Shown one piece after another: positions 49,232 through 60,917 of a DNA stretch of 64,000 nucleotides. Below the pieces are notes generated by a model, which saw only the letters and a list, made by a program, of their open reading frames with translations, had not been told where the DNA came from and made no database searches. The DNA is from Aphelocoma coerulescens. Its lineage: Eukaryota > Chordata > Aves > Passeriformes > Corvidae. The position numbers were made by a program, and so were the translations under genes. The stretch spans positions 18,761,497-18,825,496 of the forward strand of contig NC_091016.1 in assembly GCF_041296385.1 (NCBI RefSeq). The letters run 5' to 3'. Position 1 is the stretch's first letter. The number at the start of each line of letters is the position of its first letter.

Positions 49232-50747
49232 CTGGGAAACACCATTTGGAGATGGGGATGAAGAAAGAACACAGTGCCCTAAGTAGGACCCTCAGCACAG
49301 GGTATCATAGAAGGCTCTTCTCCAGTTATTCCAGTGTGGAAAGGATATAATGTGGACAAAGATGGGTAGGAGAGGGGAGACCACCCCTGTCTGGCAAAGA
49401 GTTTGGCTTTGCTGGGAAATGGGTTTCTGTCCCCATGAACACATGACATTATGGACACTCAGACCCCCTTTCCCCAAATCACCATGTCTGAGGACTGATC
49501 TCAACCATAGATTTATTCCACAGGCCCTGTTCTCCACTAAATCCTAATTTTTACTTTTAACTCCTTGCTTGCAACTGAACATCTCAGAGGTGAGTTTACC
49601 AGAGAGTAAAAAATATTTTGAGACCAGGCAGTAGTAAATTGGTTTGTAGCTACAAATACACACTATCCTGCAAACCCTTTTGAATCTGTAAATGGGTTGA
49701 TATCAGCTATCAAATACATCTGAAAGTAAAGGATTATTCTTGTTGGCTCAGGGTGACTTAGGGATCCAAATGACATCACTTCTTGCATCACCCCCATATG
49801 TAAATTTTTTCTCTTGTAGATAAAAAGGCAAAAGCAAATAAAAAGCAAAAAAGCAAATAGAAGTGAGACAACAAAAAAGCAAATATAAGAGGCAAAAGCA
49901 AATGAAAAGACTCTATGAGAGTCTGACTAATTTCTCAAATTTCAGCTTTGCTTTTTTGTCTTCTTATTTTTGATGTGAAAAGGCCATAGTAGGTTTGAAT
50001 GTGGAAGATTAATGCCTGCCTTGTTAGTTTATTTTCTTTAGCAGCAGCACATCTGCCTCATCTGCTCAGTGCAGACATTTGGCAGCCTTGGGGAGACAGT
50101 TTGATGATTTGGTCTGGGTCCTCAGGAAGTTAAATATTTGGGGAGGTTCTTGTACAGGGCAGAGAAGCACAGTTAAAATTAGGCAGAGGACATCAGGAAC
50201 ACAGGAAGAAACACAGTGGTGCCTGAAGCTATCCTGAGCGGTTCTTTAACTCACCCAGCCCCAGAATGACAATGTCTGCAAAATCTAGTGATGACTTTGC
50301 CCTGGAACGATGGGAACTGGAGCGGAGGGATGCATTTTTAAGGCAAAAAATGCAATAATCCTCAACCCCGCTGCCCCTGCTCCCTCCCGCCTTCCCAACA
50401 GCATTTCACTGTCCTAGCAAAGATTTGGGAATCACCTCCAGCAGCCTGACACCTGTTTGCCCCACCACACCTGAGATCAGTGACCCCACTAAGGACATAG
50501 AGTTGCAGGGCCCACAGCAAGGGCTTTCTCCACCAACACTGTGCAAAGGGCGTTTTCTGTCCTGTAGGCATTTGCCCACCAAGACCCTCTGGAAGAAGCT
50601 CCAGGTCACTTCCCCCGTGGCACAGAATCGCCGTGGTGGCCAGGCCTTACCTCCTTGGCTGTGGGCCGGGGTCTGAAGCAGCCTCCAGCTCAGGAAGATG
50701 GTGATGGCCAGGGCAGCCGAGAGGCCGAGGCGGGGAAGGAAGCGCAT
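48432..50747 (-). CDS. Carbohydrate sulfotransferase-like protein (HNK-1ST/CHST8-14 family), two coding exons
   Basis: Joining coding bases 50747-50651 to 49231-48432 (donor G|gtaagg, acceptor tttcccag|GT, phase 1) gives 298 residues. Residues 1-6 are a short cytosolic tail (MRFLPR) and about 7-24 a signal anchor, so it is a type II Golgi protein; the catalytic-like domain follows. Family landmarks: LDFLYCQVPSTG-W (about 95-109, 5'-PAPS site), KVLFIRDPFHRL (156-167, 3'-phosphate site), CLIQYDYV, and ELSAQQKKQLSHFYREDL near the C terminus. One N-glycosylation sequon (NVT) is at about 120. It is short for the family (usually about 340-440). The 5' site has Ser where the family has its key Lys, and the 3' site has Ala where the family has Ser, so catalysis is doubtful. 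Convergent with XDH. Confidence 0.88.
49232..50650 (-). other. Intron of the sulfotransferase-like gene
   Basis: GT-AG intron of 1419 bases. It contains an A-rich imperfect repeat at 49821-49908 and nothing else recognisable. Confidence 0.8.
49821..49908. repeat. A-rich imperfect repeat (aaaagcaaat units)
   Basis: About five spaced copies of a(a)aagcaaat within 90 bases, in the sulfotransferase intron. Confidence 0.7.
50651..50747 (-). CDS. Sulfotransferase-like gene, exon 1 (start codon and signal anchor)
   Basis: Encodes MRFLPRLGLSAALAITIFLS, then WRLLQTPAHSQG plus one base. The hydrophobic stretch from LGLSAALAITIFL preceded by Arg residues is a type II signal anchor. The donor is gtaagg. 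The one-base phase overhang fits exon 2 exactly. Confidence 0.82.
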
Positions 50748-51277
50748 TTCTGGGGTGCGCTGGGTGCCGAGTGCTGGTGAGCAGCCTGGGACCCGAAGGA
50801 AGGGTGTTGGGGAACCTTCTGTGTTTACTTAAAACACACCCAGCCAGAGCTGGGTTAAAGTACTCTTTGGGCAGCAGCTCGGCTGGGGGCAGGGAAATGG
50901 CCTGAGGCACAGTGGGTGCCTCCTGCCTGCGCTTACAGTGTGAGATTTTGAGGCAGAATCTGCCTTTTTATTCAGTGTCTGTGCCATGTCGGGTGACAGT
51001 GCTCCCTATGAGGAACAAGTCCTGCGTCCCCACTCCTGCGCAGGGTCCTGCAGAGCCACGTAGGGAAAGACGTCCCTGGTCCCCTGATACTCCCTGTTTT
51101 TGGCACTCAGTGAGGCTGAACAAGCAAGTGCTGGGCCATGGGTCCTGCCTCTGTGGTGCTGGGAGGTCTTTTAGGCTAGAAGCTGTGGCAGGGGAGGTGA
51201 CACGGTGACAGGGCACAACCAGTGTCATGTGGCAGGTCCACTGGAAGCACGGAACTGCGGCTTGTGTCCTTTCGCTC

Positions 51278-51285
51278 TATAAAAT
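51278..51285 (+). promoter_or_regulatory. TATA-like box TATAAAAT
   Basis: ctctataaaatccgc on the + strand, pointing away from the sulfotransferase gene. It lies about 590 bases before the candidate exon at 51867. No other promoter element is obvious, so it could be chance. Confidence 0.25.
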
Positions 51286-51460
51286 CCGCAACTGCTGCAG
51301 AGGCCCAAAAAAAGGGGGTGTGCTCCCATGCAGGCAGGCAGATGTGCTGCTCCTCCCCTTCCCCAAGGAGCCACCCCGTGTGACGGAAACCCACCTCCCA
51401 GGAGTTCTTGAGGGCTGTGCCACGGGTGGATTTGCTGTCCTCTGGAGAACCGTGGCTTTC

Positions 51461-51476
51461 CCAGCAGAGGGTGCTC
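51461..51476 (+). promoter_or_regulatory. CTCF-like binding site
   Basis: CCAGCAGAGGGTGCTC differs from the common CTCF core CCAGCAGGGGGCGCTC at two positions: one tolerated A and one T for C. It lies upstream of the sulfotransferase gene. Confidence 0.4.
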
Positions 51477-51866
51477 TGTGCCCGAGGAAGCCCTGCCCTC
51501 CGCTGGTGGAGGCGAGGGATGTGGGCGCTGTCAGCCCTTCCCCACTGCGGCTTAGGGGATGAACTTCACAGCTGCCGTGACCCCATTTGTGCCTTTTAAA
51601 GCCTTTCTACAGCGAGGAGGAGAGGTTTCCTCCAGGTCTTGGGGCTAGACCCCGCTGCATGCGTCCCTGCCTTCCAAACCTGGGAGAAACCTGGTACAGC
51701 CAGGAGCTGTGGGTATGCTGGGGCAGGAGTGAATGGCCACCCTTTGCTTCTCTTCCCAGCAGAAGGCTCTGGTTTTCCTTTCAGCTGCAGTGCTGATCTT
51801 GCTCCTCCCAGCCCGACAGGTGTTAGGGTGACCGAACTGGTGCTCAGCAGTGCTTCTCCTCCCCAG

Positions 51867-52013
51867 CTCCCAGAGCGGCTCTTGGGCAGCCTCACCTGCG
51901 GCCTGGCCACACACCTGAGCAGCAGGGCCCTGCGGGAGCTGCAGCCAAAGCCCGCCCAGCTGCCAGCAGAGCCAGCTCCAGTGCAAGGAGGTCCTTTCGA
52001 TCAAGAGACTGCG
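51867..52013 (+). other. Possible coding exon, unrecognised
   Basis: 147 bases, open in phase 0-0, flanked by a pyrimidine-rich acceptor (cttctcctccccag) and donor gtgaga. It would encode LPERLLGSLTCGLATHLSSR and 29 more residues. No family is recognised and no partner exon was found, so it may be chance in GC-rich sequence. Confidence 0.2.
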
Positions 52014-54689
52014 GTGAGATTAACAAATACAAGGGCAGAAGGAGTTCTGCAAGCACTCTTGGTGTAGCAGGCAGCAGCTGCATGTGCCTTCCTGCACTGA
52101 AATTCAGTTCAGCAGGGACTGTCCCAACCACAACCCCAGTGAGCCGAAGTGCAACTGCAATGGGTAGGGAGAAATGCAGCTGATTTTTATTTACAGTCAT
52201 AAAGTGAAAGCAAAGAGACATTCTCTGTCTGAAGGGCAGAAAGAAATAGCAGAAAGCCCCATTTGCTTTGCATTGCAAGGAAACAGAACTAACCAAGTTA
52301 CATCAGGGTTTCATCTCTCTCTCTTCTATCTTGTATCTGCCATTTAAATGGTGATTTTTAAATTATTTTTTTTCTTGCCCCCTGGGATTTCCGTTTAATT
52401 TTTTTTTGTGCTGTTTTCGCAAGTGTCTGTAGACACTTAGTGAAACTCACTGCTGGGTTTCCCCTGTTTGTCTTCCATTCACCGCTTAGCAACAGCCAGC
52501 AAGGCTGAGACTGCAGTTCTTGGACTGAAAGGCTTCCTGCTATACACTTGTAAGGAGACAGCAGCCTTTTTGGGCACAGAGGCTGAGTCAGGCATGGAAA
52601 TGCATTCACATCCTACTGTTTAATGCAATTGCACAAGGGAATTAGTTGGGCAATTCATATGAAGCTTCCCGTAATTTAGGAAAACCCTCCCTACCATGAA
52701 TATGAGAAAGAGCCCTTTTTTTTTTTACACCAGCAGTAGGATTGCCTGAATAAGGATTTCCAGATTTTCCCCCACCAATATCTTGAACAACATTGCCTTG
52801 GCCTCCCTTTTTCTCCTCACAGGACGCAAACCCTTTGGAGATATTCTTATATGTTAATAAACATCCTCCTCTTCAGCCTTCCCGCATTCCTTCCACTTCC
52901 AAATTTTGCAAAGTATTGTCTTGTGTGACCATGACCTGCAGGCACTGATGTGATGGTTCCCCCCCTTGTTCCTCCTTGTGCCTGCCTTGTGGGAATGTGA
53001 ACTTTGCAAAGTGATGGCAAACACTGCCTCATTTGGTGAGGGATGTTTTTACATTGTGAGGAAAGGAAAAGCGGAGAGGAAACTTTCTTATCCCTCTTCT
53101 TGTTTGGAAACTTGCATATGACATCAGTGTTTCACAAGCCAGTTTGGGCCCATCTCTCAGCAGAAACATGGGAGCAGTTGGAGGAGGAGCAAGCTTCCCT
53201 GCTCCCAGAGCATCATTTAATGTGAAAAGTCTCTGGTCTTTGGGAAGGATGGTTCTGAGAGCAGGGCTGCCAGGCTGCTTGCTGGGGATGCATTGCACTG
53301 AGTAGGGAAGGATTCCTTGAAATCAACCCAAAAGGTCAAGGATGTGAGCGGGTTTTTGTGGCCTCTTCTCCATCGCATCCCTGGATTCCCAGAGCTCCTC
53401 TCGGTGTGCCTGTGGAGAGCCTTGGCTGCCCAGCTTGCTTTGAGGGTGGGGCACACACCCCATCACCTACCCACAAGGCTACCTTACTCTCAGGGACAAG
53501 GTTTTAGCACTTTAGTGCATGAGCTGGAGCCTATGTGTAAGCATCAGCTCCTTCAGTCTCATGATCATTTCCAAATTTGGCCAACTCAGCTGCTTTTTGG
53601 TGGGATTTGGGATTTTCTTCACTCTAGCTCCTGCCAGATGTGGGTGAGCCAATCTGCCCATCACCCTGAGTCCATCTCTATCTCCTCCAGCGCTTGCATT
53701 CAGCGCTGCCAGTGTTAGCAGTGGGTTAGGAAGGTGGACATCTGTCCTTGGGCATTGGCCAGGGAGCACCAGGCTGGCTTTGGGCAGGCAGGGAGAAGCT
53801 GGAGGCCACAGGGACCGCCCCACGCAGCAGTATCCTGGGACTGAGCAGAACTGGACCAGAAATAGTTATGCAATGCGGATAGGAAAGGAAAGAAAAGCAA
53901 GTTCCCATTGCACCCAAGGAGTGGAGCAGGTAGGACAATGTTTGGAGTGCTTGTACAACTCTGGTGCTTCCTGTTTTCCTGCGGGCAGGAGCTGTGATTG
54001 TCACTTCTTATTCAGCTCCTCATCCTGGGAGGAAGACAGTATTGGGCTGTCCGGGGGCAGCAGGATGTTTATGTGGCAGGCTGAGTCAAGGTACTGCTTT
54101 TAATACACCCCAGAGCAGAGTCATTGGGGGAAATGTACATTTTAGATTTGGTTTGGCTTTTCTTTTTTTAAAAAAGACTCATGAACATCCAAAGTGCTTT
54201 GGAATTGCCATCGAGCTGTGTGGCCGAATGCCAGCGCTGAGTGTCATTGTTTTCTAAGGCTATTACATGAGGATTTTACAGGGTGAACTACTGGTAGTTT
54301 AGGGAGGATTTGTCTAATTAGTGATGCTATATTGAGAGGCTTTGCTTAATTACTCCATAAGCTGTTAAACTTTGCATTGTCTCAGCCAGGCCCACATCAA
54401 CCGGAGCATGTAACGGTGGTGAAGAGAGGATGAGGCAGCAGTGCAGCCTCTGCCATGTGCCCATCCAGAGGACCTCTCTTTCCCTGCTTTATTAAGGATA
54501 AGGGCATTTTCCTGGAAGGGGGAGCCAAAGGACTGAATGAGACTCAACTTTTTAAAAAATATGGGGATTACAGCCATTATCTCTCTGCAGTTGCAGATGG
54601 GAATCCCATGGGAAAATAGCATGTGTCTGGATCCATGTGTGCAGGGGAAGGATGCTCATCATCATCAACGTGGCCATCATCTCCATCCT

Positions 54690-54827
54690 ATCATCTGCCA
54701 TGGGACCAGCAGCCATCCATCCATCCCATTGCCTCTATCCCATCACCTGCCATGGGACCAGCAGCCATCGATCCCATCACCTCCATCCCATCACCTGCCA
54801 TGGGACCAGCAGCCACCGCCTCCATCC
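54690..54827 (+). repeat. Minisatellite, three copies with a 48-52 base period
   Basis: The core tgccatgggaccagcagcca starts at 54696, 54748 and 54796. The spacers are CCATCC/CATCAC-rich and vary in length, giving periods of 52 and 48. Confidence 0.9.
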
Positions 54828-57416
54828 CCGCATCTCCTCATGGAGCTTTGTGGTGCCACCTGAACAGCACAGGACCTTTTACCACTGAGTGTTTCTCCGA
54901 GCAGATCTCAGTCTTGCTTTGTGTCCCAAGCTCCTCCTGGCCTTCCTCTCTCTTTAGCACCACATCAGAGAAACCCAAAGTGCTCCCAGACAAACCAGGC
55001 AAGGCCTCTGGATGTGTGGTAATTTGGAAAATCTAGCCCTTCAGCTTTTCTTTCTCCTTTATTTCTTAATGTGAATTTTGTTTCATGCAGACACCTCTGC
55101 TCTTTGGACTGTTCTTCCCTTTGGGACCTGAGTAAGAGAGGGATCCTGAAAGAGTTCTCAGGAACCACTTCTCCAGCACCCCCAACATGGGGACAAAGCC
55201 TTTGCTTGGCCCACAACTTCACAGAGATGGGAGAGTTTTACTTGGGTGGCCAGAGCAGCATTACTTGGGACAGCACAGAGGAGACTGGGGTCTGAAACCT
55301 CTCAATCTCCTGAAAAAGAGCTGCTGGTAGTGAAAAACAGGATGGTGGGAAGAAAACCTCTGTTGTAAAACATCACTCATTGGAACGAGACTTTGATCTC
55401 CTGCTGCAGTCCCTGATGGGAAGGAGAGGTGTGGGTTGGGAGGAGATGGGCAAAGGAAGAGGGGATCTCATGGGATTTGGGCTTGTCTCCTGTGGGTCCT
55501 CTGTTCCTGAGCCTCCACTCTTTGCCAGGCTTCACACCCTGTTCCTGCCCTGTTCTTTGGGGGAGAAGCACTTTTGCTTTGCTACAGCAGCATTTTCCCC
55601 TTTTTGTGTAATTTTTTGTGCTGCTGCCTGGTCACATGAGGAAAGCTCTCACATGTGTCTGTTGCTGGACATGGGGGGATGGATTCTCAGGCAGATTTTG
55701 AGCCAGGAACTGGCTTTTGCTGATGCTTCTGAAAGCTGAACTTGTCTGAGGGTGCATCCAGACATCTGCCCGCTGTTCTTGGCCTCTCCCAAGGGAGCAC
55801 TGCCCCATGACACTGCAGGCTATCACATTTTCTTGGTTGCTGGTTGTTTCCATTATTCATACAGCAGCTCTTTAAATATTCAGAGATCTCTTGACTGGTT
55901 TTTCAGCGACTTGTGGAGGAGGAGGTGGCAGCATGGCTTGCTGGGGCTACCTCCACACCTGATTTAGTAGGATGCTATTTCTGATGAACAATGTTTTCGG
56001 GAACTCTGGAGCCTACAGCCCTGACTCTGTACCAGAAGTGGCAGGGGGAAAAGGGTTTAAGGTCTGTTTGTTTTACTTTTTTGTCCAGACAATAAGCCGG
56101 CAAATACTCCCAGGTTGTTTATATTTGGATAAGGCTGCTCGTGTCCTGTGAAAGGAAAATGACACATCTACTACTTCTCCTGGGGAGAGATGGTGTGGGA
56201 CAAATGGTCTCCTGGCATGGCTGCCAGAAGCCTCTTGATGCCACTTCTGGGATGTGTGGGATGGCCTTGGCTCTGTGGTCCAGATGGGGAGGGCGTGGCA
56301 GGGACATTGCCTGGTTTTTCTCTGTTGGTGGCATTAGGTTGGGACCAGATGCACAGGAAGGGCAGAGCTTGGTCCCCAGTGCCAGCCCCACGTTGCTGCC
56401 TCCTTCTCTCCCACTGGGATGTGGAGCTGTGGGCACTGGGAGGTAGCCTCATCAGACTTACCATCCAGCAAGTTGTTTTTGGAGTCTGTGGGATGTGAAC
56501 CACAAACTGAAATTCTGCTTTCCTGTGTTCTTCCCAGAAGCTCAGCCCTCCTGGCGGGGCACTTCATGGGGGAAAGACAGGAGGCATTGGGGTTTGGCTG
56601 CAGGGCTTTGGGCTCTGCTCAGCTCCCACCATCCCTAACCAGGGCATCAGGTGCCTGACCCCCCCCAAGGACACCCAGCTGGTCGTGCCTGTGTGTCCCC
56701 ATCTGTTCTGGCTCCCTCTCGCCTCCCTGCAATGAATGGGATTTAGCAGCTGCAAACAGGACCGACAGCAATTCTGGGGCTGAGCCAGTGAGGATCAGTG
56801 TCCAACCCCATCCTGGGACTGGCAGAGCGTCCGCCCTCAACACGAGCCTTGTCTGAGCACAAGTGAGCACAGGATTCATTTGGGCTACACCACACACAGC
56901 GTCCCCCTTGTCCTGAGGCTGGGTCTCGTGGGTTTTGGAGCCTCCTGCCATTGTCCAACTGCACAGAGCTGAGGGATACTCTGCCCTCATCTCCTCTATT
57001 CCAATCCTCTCCTGCAAACCAAACACGTACCCTGAGGTGTTTTCACAGGAGCTGGGCAGCCCATCATGACAAGTCACAACATTCAGGTTCCAAAAACTAC
57101 CCCAAAACAGTTTTCTTCTTTTCTAAAATTTATTTTTAAATCACTCACTTTCAGAAAGCACCACCTGCCTGTCCCACAGGGAGCAGTCAGGCAATGGGAA
57201 GAATGGGAAGTGAACTCGAGGCACTATGGCCCTGCAACAGGTCAGGGAAAAGGAATTTTCTTGGCTCACAGAGCCTTGGCAGCTCCTGGGGTGGCTCTGC
57301 TGGCTTCACCCTGGGGCAGGTGCTGTGAGAAAGCACCAGGAACTCGCAGCTTCACTGTAGTCTGTACCTCCAGCTGGGTCCAACACCCCCTTTCTTGATG
57401 TCAAAATTGGTCAGAA

Positions 57417-57432
57417 TTTTTTTTTTTTTTTT
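57417..57432. repeat. Poly(T) run, 16 T
   Basis: Uninterrupted run of 16 T; no flanking retroelement was recognised. Confidence 0.85.
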
Positions 57433-58547
57433 AAATTTTCTCAGGGTTATTTTTACCTAAAAGTGAAGAAAAGAGAAACTTCTCTTCCTATTGTTTTTTT
57501 TCCCCTAGAGTTTTTGAAAGAAGTAAGAGGGGAAGTGGCTTTCCTCCTTCATTCAAAGTTGGCAAATGCAGCCAAAAATGGCCTTCTCCTCCCATTATTT
57601 TACTTCTATTGGTAAATCTTGCCTGTCTGTAAACTAGGCATTTCTGCATCTATTTTTATTCTGTGGAAATAACTAGTCCCAAGCCTCTCCTCTCTGATGT
57701 TTGTCTCCCCATACATGCTGAGGTTCATTTGATTTAAATATTTCCAAACAGGCTGGAGACGAGGGAAGCAGTTTCTTGTCACCTGCAGCACCACACTGCC
57801 ACAGAGCAAAACCATGATGTTACGAATGAAAAGGCCTGGAAACACTGAAAAACCACTTGAGAAGAAAAAATCTGCAAACAAGCAAATCACCATCATTTCA
57901 CATATGGCCACAATTAAAGAACCAGCAGATCTGGCAGTTGAGGCAGTTTTGGTCTGAAAAATCCCAAAGGATTTCATCTCCATGTCCTAATCCAGGGCTT
58001 AAAATGCAGCAGCTGTTAAAAGTCATGCTCTGGTGCTCCACCTGCCCTGAGTGCTGAATTCAAAAGCAGGCAGTGGAACTCTGAGCTGACAGGCCAGGAA
58101 AGCCATGAAATGGAGGACCAGGGATCTCTGTGCCTGAAGGAAAGACCCAGGAGGGGTGAACAGCTCTTTCACCCCTGCATCTATGAGCCTTCATCTTACC
58201 CTACACCTATTTCCTCTGAATGCAGGGTGTGGGAACAAAATGTATTTGGGAAGCTCTTTGGAAACAGATTTCACATGCACCATTGTTAACTTTTACCTAA
58301 GACCTTGCAGCAGGTTTTACCTTTGGAAGCTTGTGACCCCATCTGGTTGTTGCACCCTGGGTGAGCATCCTCAGCTGATTCTCCTGGTGAAGATGAAGAA
58401 GGAGAAAAAGAAGAATGATGGAAAGGTGACTCCCTTGGGAAAAAAACCATGAGGAAGGCATCCACCACGTGCCTCAGCCTCTGAGGGAGGGCAAGCCAGC
58501 AGGGAAGAGGTGGGAAGGTTCTGTAGAATCCATGCCATGTAGATGTG

Positions 58548-58650
58548 ACCTTTAGGGACATGGCTTAGTGGTGGCCTTGGCAGTGGCAGATTAATTGTAG
58601 GACTCAATGATCACAGAGGTATTTTTCAACATAGATGATCCTATGGTTCT
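58548..58650 (+). mobile_element. CR1 LINE 3' end fragment
   Basis: Shares tttagggacatggcttagtggtgg-cttggcag with the 4431 copy and continues ctcaatgatcacagaggtatttttcaac to a decayed gatcctatggttct tail. 5' truncated. Confidence 0.75.
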
Positions 58651-58908
58651 AAAACATTACTTTCATCAGCTCCTGAGTGCTGGGATCAGTGTGGGAGTGG
58701 TGCCTCAGCCCATGGGGTTTAACTGGAGCAGAGCACTGAAATCCCCCTGAGACCTGGCTCTTGGGTACTCCTGAGGCTTTTTTTGGAATCTTGGCTGGTG
58801 GTTTGGTGTTGCTCCAGCACATTCCCACTCTCTTACTGCTTCTCCAGCAGCCCCTTTGCAGAAGACCATGGTGGTGTCCCCAGAGAGCTGCCAGTGCCAG
58901 CTGCCTCT

Positions 58909-58930
58909 ATAAATACCCCTGGTATAAATT
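58909..58930 (+). promoter_or_regulatory. Paired TATA-like boxes
   Basis: TATAAATA (58909-58916) and TATAAAT (58924-58930) lie 15 bases apart on the + strand. No gene start is recognisable downstream. Confidence 0.2.
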
Positions 58931-60872
58931 CAGAGAGCTCCATCCCTGGCAGGTTCAGCCTGTAGGGTGCGGGGCTGGAAACTCAGGCTGTAGAGCACTG
59001 CCACAAGAGAAACAGCTGTTAATGCCTTGTTAGAAGGCTTACATTTCCCTTTCCAATTGATTTGTAAAAGTGATGCAGTGGTGGCTCTCTGGTACCTCAA
59101 CATTTCCATTCCCTTGGTCTTATATAAGTCAAATATTTCAACTTTTCTACCAGGACAAATAATTTTTAGAAAGCCAACTAAGCTCTGTGTGCACGCCACA
59201 GTGCTGCAGGCTCTGTGGCAATGAGCCTGGGAGCTGGGCTGAGATGTCCACGTGTGGGTTACACCCGTGGTTGCACTTTCCCTGTTTTATGGAGGAGTCA
59301 GCATGAAGCTTCCCATGGTTGCAGAACACATCCTTCCATTCTGAAAACTCGAGTTTCCCCAGAGAAGACAGCTCTTGTCCCCTGCCCTGGGCAATAGCAG
59401 CAGGGTATTTCTCAGGCTGACCTAAAGGGACATTTCTTTACTGGGCTGTCCTTGCCCAGACTGATTTTCTGAGTCATTTCACATGGTGAGGTCAAGTCCC
59501 TGGGAACAGCCCTGTTGGATCCAAACCCATGTGAGGAGGAGGAGGGAAGCCTCTCTAGCCTGTCCCTCTCTGACAGCTCCCTGCAATGTTAAAGGGTGTC
59601 TTGGGGATGGGCCGCAGCCAGAGCTGCTTTCAGTCCTGGGAGCCACATTTTTGACATCCACAGCCCCACTGAGAGAATCAAGATTTATTCTTAAAAGGAA
59701 AAAAATAAGCACTTTTCCTTTCTTCAAGAAAAACTCTCACTCCCTTTTGCTCACTTGCCAAGAGGAGCGGCTTGCTGAGGGCTGAGGGAAACTTCTGCTC
59801 AGCACCAGGCAAATGCCTGAATTCCTTTTCATGTTCCTCTTGGCACATCTCCTTTTAGCACTTGAGGACTTTTTCCTTGGTCCCAGAGAAAAGCAGGCAA
59901 GGAGAAAATAAGAGCTGGTGGGCAGTAGAGCCCTTGCCAATGCTCTTCCTTTCATAAATGATGCTAGTGACCCTGGTGGCTTTGGAGTAAGTTTTTGGTG
60001 TGTGAGTATCCCCCCAGGGGAGACACAGCTAAGAGTGATGCCTTTGCGTTACAGGAAACTGACAATTATTGGCATTTGGGCTCAAAACAACCTCTCATGA
60101 AATTGTGACAGAGCACAGGCAGAGGTGGGGAGTAGCCCCTCGAGGCAGGTCCACATGTGCTGCTCCTCCCTGCATCTCCAGGGGCTGTTGGGGAGCGTGG
60201 GTGTGCTGGGGAATGTGGGAGCTGTGTCATGGGGGAGTGGGAAGGGTGGGAGGAATGACTGTTCTGTGCTTTTATTTATCTCCTGGTTGATGACCAGGCT
60301 CACAAAGCAGGATATGCCTCCCTGGAGCCTGGCAAACTGACAAAAATCTACCTGGGAAGGATGCAAACCCAACCCCCCCTACTGAAAATATGCAGGCAAA
60401 TAGAGATTTTCCAAAACAGAGTTCCAGAATGCTAAACTTGGTGGTGATTCATCGAAGGAGGGGGGCACAGCTGCTTTATTTTTTTTCCCTGAAGGCGAGC
60501 AGGAACAATGTAAATCCCAAATGTTATCCACCCTATCCCCTCAGCTGGGCTGCTGTGCTTTGAAGAGCCCATCCATAACCCCGTAGGCACCGGCTTCCCA
60601 AGAAGGCAGACCTGCCGCAAAAACAGGAATCCCTTATCGGGCAGCAGGAAATCCTATTTTTACATGAAGTTCAGAATAAAAATAAAAGGGAAATATATGC
60701 TCTGTGGGTGCAGGCTAAAATTAAACCTGGAGCTTCTCCCCTGATGGCTGGCTCCTGCCGTTCCCTGGGTTGAGAATCTGACAGTGAACAAGAAGGATCC
60801 TGCTGTCCCTGGCTGCTCTCAGTGGGATCTGCTCTGCTGTGGGGCTTTTCTCCTCTCAGTGAGCTCTATGAG

Positions 60873-60917
60873 TGTGGCTTAAATAAAGTGCTGTGGCTTA
60901 AATAAAGTGCTGTGGCC
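60873..60917 (+). repeat. Tandem repeat, 19-base unit
   Basis: tgtggcttaaataaagtgc is present twice exactly, then a partial third copy (tgtggcc). Confidence 0.9.

Larger units (their letters stand above)
50748..53500. other. GC-richer 5' flank of the sulfotransferase-like gene
   Basis: No confirmed gene. It holds a TATA-like box (51278-51285), a CTCF-like site (51461-51476) and a weak candidate exon (51867-52013), all described separately. The remainder shows nothing recognisable. Confidence 0.55.

Noticed and set aside
49232..49298. Extending the sulfotransferase exon upstream to the in-frame Met at 49298
   Set aside because: A good acceptor at 49231/49232 joins in phase with an exon encoding a signal anchor; the extension has no anchor or family similarity.
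50406..50650. Read-through of the sulfotransferase exon 1 frame past its donor
   Set aside because: The sequence after the gtaagg donor has no family resemblance and ends without the sulfotransferase domain.
54623..55036. 137-codon ORF through the minisatellite
   Set aside because: The open frame comes from the repeat itself.
57606..57983. 125-codon ORF on the - strand with a hydrophobic stretch
   Set aside because: The hydrophobic part is irregular, no family is recognised, and it lies next to T-rich sequence.
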